From Limnoglobus sp. (lineage in GTDB: Bacteria; Planctomycetota; Planctomycetia; Gemmatales; Gemmataceae), in NCBI GenBank assembly GCA_025353985.1, contig JANXNT010000798.1:1-15590 (forward strand): DNA of 15,590 nucleotides, written 5' to 3'. The translations under genes were made by a program, and so were the position numbers. Under the pieces are notes generated by a model, which had not been told where the DNA came from, ran no database searches, and saw nothing but the letters and a program-made list of their open reading frames with translations. Below, in pieces: positions 6,892 through 13,230 of this stretch (within the stretch, counting starts at the first letter, position 1; the number at the start of each line of letters is the position of its first letter).

Positions 6892-7761
6892 ATGACAACT
6901 GCTGAACTCGCACGGCCCGCACGACTGGTGAAACCGCCGAAGGATCCGTTTTTCTACGGCTGGCGGTACGTTCGCAGCACGCTGTCGAACGGCGAAACGC
7001 GATTGGAACAAGTCCCGTTGACGCGGTGGGATGTCCTGCACCCGGAGGAAGGAGATTTCATCGTGACGAATGAGAACCACGCGAGAAATTGCCTTTACCT
7101 TCAGGCGGCACTCGAAAGCGCACTGTCCGAACGTCCCGATGCCAAAGTGTTCTTCGACCATCGGATCGACTGGCAAGTACCGGGCATTCTCCCGCATGGC
7201 CCCGACCTGACGGCGATCGAGAATTACGCCGGTGGGTGGAACCCGCTTCGCGGTACATTCCTGATGCGCGAGATGAATGCTCGCCCGCTCCTCGTGGTCG
7301 AAGTGACCTCGCCGAGTACCCGCGAAACCGACATCAACGAAAAAATCATCGAGTACCATGCGGCGGGCATACCGTACTACCTGATCGCGGATGTGCAGGA
7401 CATCGAAGACGAGATGTTGATGACGGTCGTCGGCTATCGCGCGACCGCCGAGGGGTACGTCCGGTTGCCCAACGAGGAAGATGGTGCCGTTTGGATTCCT
7501 TCGGTGAAACTCTGGTTCCATCCCGAAGGCTTGCGCGTGATCTGTCAGGATGGGAACCGGAAGAAAATCCCGGATCGATTGGAATTAGAGCAAAGCGTGC
7601 GCGATTTCCTCGTATTAGTCGAGAAAGCCGAAGCTCGCGCCAAGTGGGCGGAGAACGCACTGGTGACGGAGAAGGAGCTAACTAAAGCACAGGCGAAGGA
7701 AATTGCGGAGTTACGCGCGCAAATTGCGAATCCGCCGTCGAAGAACAACGGACACAGCTAA
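6892..7761 (+). CDS. Uma2-family (DUF820) putative PD-(D/E)xK endonuclease, copy 1
   Basis: A 289-residue protein of the Uma2/DUF820 family, which has the restriction-endonuclease-like PD-(D/E)xK fold and is greatly expanded in cyanobacteria and planctomycetes; its cellular role is not settled. Visible motifs are HGPD (Pro104-Asp105), VVEVTSPST (Glu137), Asp147, Lys151 and EYHAAGIPYYLIAD. The last 50 residues (about 238-280) are charged and helical, probably a coiled coil. The ATG at 6892 has GAGGA at 6881-6885, and the next paralogue also begins MTTA after its first Met; a GTG at 6853, overlapping the cimA stop, is an alternative. It lies 35 bp after cimA and 73 bp before its paralogue, within a same-strand group with amino-acid genes to which it has no known link. 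Confidence 0.87.
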   Translation: MTTAELARPARLVKPPKDPFFYGWRYVRSTLSNGETRLEQVPLTRWDVLHPEEGDFIVTNENHARNCLYLQAALESALSERPDAKVFFDHRIDWQVPGILPHGPDLTAIENYAGGWNPLRGTFLMREMNARPLLVVEVTSPSTRETDINEKIIEYHAAGIPYYLIADVQDIEDEMLMTVVGYRATAEGYVRLPNEEDGAVWIPSVKLWFHPEGLRVICQDGNRKKIPDRLELEQSVRDFLVLVEKAEARAKWAENALVTEKELTKAQAKEIAELRAQIANPPSKNNGHS

Positions 7762-7834
7762 TCGGAGCGGATAGTCGTGTGGACGATGCCATCGCGTATA
7801 AAGAACCGATAACCGAACCGACACATGCAGGCCA

Positions 7835-8716
7835 ATGATGACGACAGCAACATTAGAAACGCCAGTGGATGTGAAACCTGCGGAAGACCCCTTCCACATC
7901 GGGTACCGGCTACGCACGTTTACCGATGCGAACGGCGAACTCGTTTCGGAACCGATTCCACTCACCGAGGAAGACTTCCTCCACCCGCAAGAGGAGGATC
8001 GGTTCATGCTCGTCGATCCGCATCAACGCGCACTGCACTATCTCGTCCATGCCCTACGGATGAGCTACAGGAATCTGCCCGAAGGTCGCGTCTTCACCGA
8101 TCATCGGATCGATTGGCAAGTTCCCGGAATTCTACCTCACGGGCCAGACGCAGTTTTGTTCGACCGATTCACTGCCGATTGGAATGACGTAGGAACGCTC
8201 CCCGTCCGGGATACTAACTCGAGGGTTCTTGCGGTTTTCGAGGTGACATCCGAAAGCACGCGGAAGATCGATTTGGGGAAGAAGTTCGTCGAGTACGCCC
8301 TCGTTGGCATCCCGTACTACATCATTATCGATGTCGCCGAACCGAACGACGAAATCAACGTCAACGGGTACCGACTGGTGGACGAGTCGTACCAGCCGAT
8401 GCGTCGCGACCCACAGTTGGGGATCATCTTAGCTCGCGTCGGGCTGTTTTTTCGTTGGGAAGACGATCGTCTGATCATCGCCGACGAAGATGGTAAAACG
8501 ATCCCCGACTCACGCGAGGCCGGTTTGATGATCGATAATTTAAACGCAAAAGTCATCGTAGAAACGCAGCGAGCCGATGCAGAAGCACAGCGAGCTGATA
8601 CGGAGAAGCAGCGAGCCGATACGGAGAAGCAGCGAGCCGATGCGGGGGCGCAGCGAGCGGACTTGCTCGCCAGCGAACTTGCGGAATTAAAGGCGCGTCT
8701 GGATACTCAGAAATAA
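7835..8716 (+). CDS. Uma2-family (DUF820) putative PD-(D/E)xK endonuclease, copy 2, with heptad-repeat tail
   Basis: A 293-residue paralogue of the preceding gene. Both share an identical 17-residue block at 89-105 (DHRIDWQVP then GILPHGPD) while most of the rest has diverged, so the duplication is old. The nuclease-type residues are Asp105, Glu136 (VFEVTSEST), Asp146 and Lys149/150. The carboxyl end holds five tandem 7-residue units starting QRAD (about 245-279), then a Leu/Glu/Lys helix: a coiled coil likely to drive self-association or partner binding. Two ATGs in a row (7835 and 7838) are possible starts; the second has CAGG 6 nt upstream and matches copy 1 better. It is followed by valS after 33 bp. 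Whether it still cuts DNA is unknown. Confidence 0.87.
   Translation: MMTTATLETPVDVKPAEDPFHIGYRLRTFTDANGELVSEPIPLTEEDFLHPQEEDRFMLVDPHQRALHYLVHALRMSYRNLPEGRVFTDHRIDWQVPGILPHGPDAVLFDRFTADWNDVGTLPVRDTNSRVLAVFEVTSESTRKIDLGKKFVEYALVGIPYYIIIDVAEPNDEINVNGYRLVDESYQPMRRDPQLGIILARVGLFFRWEDDRLIIADEDGKTIPDSREAGLMIDNLNAKVIVETQRADAEAQRADTEKQRADTEKQRADAGAQRADLLASELAELKARLDTQK
8567..8671 (+). repeat. Five tandem 21-bp repeats inside the second Uma2 gene
   Basis: Five in-frame 21-bp units start at 8567, 8588, 8609, 8630 and 8651, each beginning CAGCGAGC and encoding QRAD plus three variable residues (AEA, TEK, TEK, AGA, LLA). Units two and three are nearly identical at the DNA level. Slippage or unequal exchange could change the number without breaking the frame, altering coiled-coil length by one heptad each time. 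Confidence 0.9.
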
Positions 8717-8749
8717 CGACCACACCATCGAACGGACCGACGATCTGCC

Positions 8750-11722
8750 ATGCCAATCGAATTGCCGAAGTCGTACGACCCGAAAGAATCGCAGCAGAAG
8801 TGGCTGGCGTTCTGGGATGAGAGCGGATATTTCCGAGCCGACCCGGCGAAGGGGGGCGAGCCGTACGCGATTGTGATTCCGCCACCGAACGTGACGGGTG
8901 CGCTGCACATGGGGCACGCGCTGAACATCACGCTGCAAGATGTCCTCGTGCGTTGGCGACGGATGCAGGGCCGCAACACGCTCTGGATGCCCGGCACCGA
9001 TCACGCGGGCATCGCCACGCAAGCGGTGGTCGAACGCCTGCTGATGCAGACCGAAAAGAAGACGCGCCACGACCTCGGCCGCGAAGCACTCGTCGCGAAA
9101 ATCTGGGAGTGGAAGGACAAGTACGAGACGCGCATCCTCGGCCAACTGAAGCAGATCGGGGCGTCGTGCGACTGGTCTCGTACGCGCTTCACACTCGATG
9201 AAACCTGCGCGAATGCGGTACGCGAAACGTTCTTCAACATGTTCCGCGATGGCTACATCTATCGCGGCAAACGCCTCGTGAATTGGGACACGCAACTGCA
9301 AACGTCGGTGGCCGACGACGAGACGTATACCGAGACGACGAAGGGCGGCTTCTGGACGTTCAAGTACCCAATTCTTGATGAGAAAACTAACTGGCCAACT
9401 CAAGAATTCATCACTTTTAGTACAACACGGCCAGAAACAATGTTGGGAGATACTGCACTGTGCGTTCATCCTGATGATGAGAGATACAAACACCTTGTCG
9501 GAAGGGATGCACAACAACCGCACACGAGTCGTCCAATCCCTATCATTGCCGATGGCCTGCTCGCCGACCCCAAACTCGGCACCGGTTGCGTGAAGGTGAC
9601 GCCCGCGCACGACCCGAACGACTACGCCTGCTGGCAACGCAACCCACAGATTGCCATCATCAACATCCTGAACCCTGATGGCACGATCGCCGCCGGGTTC
9701 GGCGAATACTCGGGCCTCGACCGCACGAAGGCGCGCGCCGCCGTGACTGCGAAGATGGAAGAACTCGGCCTGTTCATCGACAAGCAAGACCGCGACATTC
9801 CGCTCCCCTACAGCGACCGCAGCAAGACGCCGATCGAACCGTACCTCAGCGATCAGTGGTTCGTGAAAATGTCCGACCCCGTCAACGGCAAATCGGGTCT
9901 GGCACAGTCGGCGATTGATGCCGTGACGAGTGGGCGCGTGAAGTTCTTCCCGGAGCGCTATGCAAAGACGTACCTCGACTGGCTCGGCGAGAAGCGAGAC
10001 TGGTGCGTGAGCCGCCAGTTGTGGTGGGGGCACCGCATCCCGGTGTGGAAACTTGAAGGAGAAGGGTTTGAAGTCAATAACGTCAACTACGATCTCAAAG
10101 AACTACAGAAAAAATATAGCAACAAGATTGAGATAAAACAAAGCTCCTTAGACGATGCGCCAAAGTTCACATTTTTGGTCTGCATCGCACCGAATTCAGC
10201 AGATGTTGAGAGAGAAGTTGTAGCCCTTGGTTTCACCCAAGACCCCGATGTCCTCGACACCTGGTTCTCCTCCGCGCTCTGGCCGCACAGCACGCTGGGC
10301 TGGCCCGAGAAGACGCCGGATCTGGAGCGATATTACCCGACGAATACGCTCGTCACGTCGCGGGATATTATCTCTTTGTGGGTCGCGCGGATGGTGATTA
10401 CGGGCCTCTACAACACGGGCGAAGTGCCGTTCGCGGATGTGTACATTCACCCGCAATTGCAAGATGCGTTCGGCGAGCGCATGAGCAAAACGACGGGCAA
10501 CGGCATCGATCCGCTCGACATCATCGAACGCTACGGTGCGGACTCGCTGCGCTATCAAATGCTGGCGATTGCGGGCGACACGCAAGACAGCCGAATGCCG
10601 GTGTTCAACGTCTGTCCGAGTTGCGATACGCTGGTATCGACGAAGCCCGAACACCTGCGTGGCCGCACGAAGAAACTCGTGTGCCCCGCGTGCAAAGTCC
10701 CGTTCCGCCCCGGTGGCCCGTGGACGAGCGAAGACCCCGAGTTGAAGACCGCGAAGCAAGCCTCGGACCGCTTCGACCTCGGTCGAAACTTCGCGAATAA
10801 ACTCTGGAACGCGACGCGATTTATTTTAATGAACCTCGAAGGTTACACGCCGGGGGCGATCGATCCGGCGACAATGACGATCGAAGATCGCTGGATCGTC
10901 TCACGGCTGGCGACGACGGCCAACGCGGTGACGGCGGCGCTCGAAGCATACAAGTTTGCCGACGTGGCGAAGCTGGTTTACGAGTTCGCATGGAGCGAAT
11001 TCTGCGACTGGTACATCGAAATGAGCAAGTCGCGCCGGAGCGATCCGGTCTGCCAGCGGGTACTGGTCGGCGTGCTCGATGGCATCTTGCGGCTGGTTCA
11101 CCCGGTGATGCCATTCCTGGCGGAATCGCTGTGGGAGTACCTCGGGCAGGCCGCACCGGAACGCGGGTTCCCGTTGCCGACGGTTGCCGAGGAAAGCGTG
11201 TGCATTGCGGCGTGGCCGAACTACCCGGCAACGCTGATAGACGCGAGTACCGAGACGAGCATCGCGATGATGCAAGATCTCGTTCGCGGTATCCGCGAGC
11301 TTCGCAACCGCTACCAGATCGACAAGGCGACGCTTGATGTCGTCGTGCGTTGTGCGGAACCGGTGGCCAACGACTTGAACGCAATGAGTGCGTTCGTGAA
11401 ATCGCTCGGGCAGTTGAACTCGCTGACGTGCGGGCCGACGATCGAGAAGCCGAAACAGGCAGGCAGTTTCGTCACCAATCAATTCGAGGCGTACGTCTCG
11501 CTCGTCGGCTTGATCGATGCCGTCGCCGAGATCAAACGACTCGAAAAGCAGATCGCGGAGAAGCAAAAATCGCTCAGCGGCACGCTGGCGAAGCTGAGCA
11601 ACGAGAGTTTCGTGAAGAACGCGCCACCCGAAGTGCTGACAATCCAGAAGAATCAGGCCGCCGACACGGAAAGCCAAATCCGCGCGATGGAAGCGAACCT
11701 GGCAGAACTGCGGCAGGGTTAG
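8750..11722 (+). CDS. valS: Valyl-tRNA synthetase
   Basis: A 990-residue class Ia synthetase that charges tRNA-Val in the cytoplasm. Features in order: the HIGH motif as HMGH (53-56, after PPPNVTGAL); the editing domain with TTRPETMLGDTA and the ITPAHDPND-type motif (here VTPAHDPND); LDTWFSSALWP; KMSKS as RMSKT (577-581); a zinc-ribbon-like insertion with Cys622-x2-Cys625 and Cys645-x2-Cys648; the anticodon-binding domain; and the C-terminal coiled-coil arm (EIKRLEKQIAEKQ onward). These distinguish ValRS from IleRS and LeuRS. The ATG at 8750 is 33 bp past the second Uma2 gene; the ribosome site is weak. Two internal stretches, about 9365-9545 and 10055-10245, are clearly poorer in G+C than the rest yet keep the frame. 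The stop lies 9 bp from the convergent E1-beta gene, with no terminator between them. Confidence 0.97.
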   Translation: MPIELPKSYDPKESQQKWLAFWDESGYFRADPAKGGEPYAIVIPPPNVTGALHMGHALNITLQDVLVRWRRMQGRNTLWMPGTDHAGIATQAVVERLLMQTEKKTRHDLGREALVAKIWEWKDKYETRILGQLKQIGASCDWSRTRFTLDETCANAVRETFFNMFRDGYIYRGKRLVNWDTQLQTSVADDETYTETTKGGFWTFKYPILDEKTNWPTQEFITFSTTRPETMLGDTALCVHPDDERYKHLVGRDAQQPHTSRPIPIIADGLLADPKLGTGCVKVTPAHDPNDYACWQRNPQIAIINILNPDGTIAAGFGEYSGLDRTKARAAVTAKMEELGLFIDKQDRDIPLPYSDRSKTPIEPYLSDQWFVKMSDPVNGKSGLAQSAIDAVTSGRVKFFPERYAKTYLDWLGEKRDWCVSRQLWWGHRIPVWKLEGEGFEVNNVNYDLKELQKKYSNKIEIKQSSLDDAPKFTFLVCIAPNSADVEREVVALGFTQDPDVLDTWFSSALWPHSTLGWPEKTPDLERYYPTNTLVTSRDIISLWVARMVITGLYNTGEVPFADVYIHPQLQDAFGERMSKTTGNGIDPLDIIERYGADSLRYQMLAIAGDTQDSRMPVFNVCPSCDTLVSTKPEHLRGRTKKLVCPACKVPFRPGGPWTSEDPELKTAKQASDRFDLGRNFANKLWNATRFILMNLEGYTPGAIDPATMTIEDRWIVSRLATTANAVTAALEAYKFADVAKLVYEFAWSEFCDWYIEMSKSRRSDPVCQRVLVGVLDGILRLVHPVMPFLAESLWEYLGQAAPERGFPLPTVAEESVCIAAWPNYPATLIDASTETSIAMMQDLVRGIRELRNRYQIDKATLDVVVRCAEPVANDLNAMSAFVKSLGQLNSLTCGPTIEKPKQAGSFVTNQFEAYVSLVGLIDAVAEIKRLEKQIAEKQKSLSGTLAKLSNESFVKNAPPEVLTIQKNQAADTESQIRAMEANLAELRQG

Positions 11723-11731
11723 ACCCGAAAA

Positions 11732-12790
11732 TCACACGCGCTCTTCGGCGAGGTTGCGCATGGAGGTTTGGATGTCGCTCAGTTGCGGTACGCTGTTCGT
11801 TTCGTAGACTTGGTTCAGGCCGATGCCTGGTAGATGTTTGCCCATGAGTAGCCGCGGATTTGCGAGCAAATCGTAGAAGTGGTCGTCGATTGCGCGTCGT
11901 AACAAGTGTTCGCCGAAATTCGTCACTTCGGTGTCTTCGTTGACGATCAACAGGCGGCCGGTTTTGGTGAGGCTGCGGGAAATCATCGGCCAGTCGTATG
12001 GGAAAATGCTGCGTAAATCGATGACATCGAAGTGGAAACCGTGTGCCGCTTTCAGTTCGTCGGCGGCTTGCACGCAGAGCGGTAACGTACGGCCATAACT
12101 GACGACGGTGGCCGCCGATCCTTCGCGAACGAGCGTGCCTTCGCCGATCGAAACGAAATGCTCTTTGAGTTCGGGCCACTGCGGCTGCCACGTCGAACGA
12201 TCCCCCACGGGCGCATCGATCATTCGCGAAAGTTCCTCGGCATCCGCCGGTTCTCCGGGTAACAGCACGTCGCCTTTCACGCGCAGAAGTGCCTTCGGTA
12301 ACAGCACCATTACGGGGTTGGGATCGACGATCGCCGAGAGCATGAGGCCGTAGGCATCGAGCGCATTCGACGGCATGACGATCTTCCACCCGGCAAGCCG
12401 CGACGCCCAACTTTCGAAACTGTGCGAGTGATACAGGCTGCCGCGAATGCCCGAGCCGGATGGGGTCATCAGCACGATCGGCATCTCGAAATTGCCCGCC
12501 GACGCCCAGCGTTGGTTACCCGCAATCTTCAACAAATCGAACGTGTTAAAGGCGTAGTCACAGAACTGGATTTCGCAAACGGGCCGCCCACCGGCATACG
12601 CAATCCCCATCGCGGTACCAACGATGCCACGCTCGTCGAGCGGCGAGTTCCACGCAGTACGCAGACCCTGCGTGGCGGTGAACACGCCCCCGAGTGGCGG
12701 GCCGACATCCTCGCCGAAAATATCGGTCACGCCGAGGTGCGTCTCGCCATAGTGCAACGCCATCCGAACGGCTTGAACGATCGTCGCCAT
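11732..12790 (-). CDS. 2-oxoacid dehydrogenase E1 component, beta subunit (pyruvate or branched-chain type)
   Basis: A 352-residue transketolase-like protein, the beta subunit of a heterotetrameric thiamine-diphosphate E1 that decarboxylates pyruvate or branched-chain 2-oxoacids and passes the acyl group to E2 lipoate. Motifs: GEDVG (26-30), GGVF, SPLDERGIVGTAMG (Glu53 is the cofactor-activating Glu), EIQFCDYAFNTFD, HSHSFESW (His121/His123) and a C-terminal transketolase domain ending near NSVPQLSDI. The length is normal for the family. The ATG at 12790 follows a strong AGGAGAGG site. No alpha subunit, E2 or E3 gene is adjacent in the window, so the substrate cannot be fixed; being next to valS and cimA hints at branched-chain metabolism but is weak evidence because the gene is convergent, not co-transcribed. 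Confidence 0.9.
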   Translation of the reverse strand: MATIVQAVRMALHYGETHLGVTDIFGEDVGPPLGGVFTATQGLRTAWNSPLDERGIVGTAMGIAYAGGRPVCEIQFCDYAFNTFDLLKIAGNQRWASAGNFEMPIVLMTPSGSGIRGSLYHSHSFESWASRLAGWKIVMPSNALDAYGLMLSAIVDPNPVMVLLPKALLRVKGDVLLPGEPADAEELSRMIDAPVGDRSTWQPQWPELKEHFVSIGEGTLVREGSAATVVSYGRTLPLCVQAADELKAAHGFHFDVIDLRSIFPYDWPMISRSLTKTGRLLIVNEDTEVTNFGEHLLRRAIDDHFYDLLANPRLLMGKHLPGIGLNQVYETNSVPQLSDIQTSMRNLAEERV

Positions 12791-13230
12791 GTGCCTCTCC
12801 TGGCATTCATTCTACAAGTTTGCGAGTCCACCCCACGATGTGAAAGAGTGATGAGAAGGATTACACGAAGTTACCATGTGATAACGCGAGTATCCATCGC
12901 GTTACATTCACTGCGTGGGATCGATGATTATTGCAGAACAATAGTTTCCGTTTCGAAACGCTCTGTATGATTTCACGTGACACTTCACGAACGATTTCGA
13001 GCGACTTTTCGCGGACATTTCCGATTTTGCCGATTCAGATTGCGACGTAAACCCTGAAGATCGACCGATTTCCACCCCTAAACCCTCCCGTACTGCGATC
13101 TGGTCTAAAAGTTGCAACTCTCACAATCGTGACGTAACATAAACATCGAGTAGACCGTCGCCACGGCGTAACCGGAACGTACGATTGCTCGCCCCTGCCC
13201 TGTTGGAACTCGCGTCGGACGCCACGCCCT
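12791..13230. other. Divergent intergenic region with several short palindromes
   Basis: No gene is supported in these 440 bp between the E1-beta gene (-) and the deacetylase-glycosyltransferase gene (+). It contains an inverted repeat TAACGCG (12882-12888) / CGCGTTA (12898-12904) with a 9-nt spacer, a perfect 12-bp palindrome CGTTTCGAAACG at 12949-12960, and a promoter-like site at 13112-13140. The palindromes could be operators, but nothing identifies a regulator. Confidence 0.55.
13112..13140 (+). promoter_or_regulatory. Candidate promoter of the deacetylase-glycosyltransferase gene
   Basis: TTGCAA (13112-13117) and TAACAT (13135-13140) are separated by 17 nt; each matches its consensus at four of six positions. 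The -35 element lies inside a perfect 10-bp palindrome, AGTTGCAACT (13110-13119). The implied 5' leader would be about 85 nt. Confidence 0.35.

Noticed and set aside
8567..8671. CRISPR-like array
   Set aside because: The 21-bp units are contiguous, without spacers, and encode a heptad repeat in frame.
8687..10033. 448-codon - strand frame opposite valS
   Set aside because: valS is certain on the + strand; this frame spans the Uma2-valS junction and has no recognisable domain.
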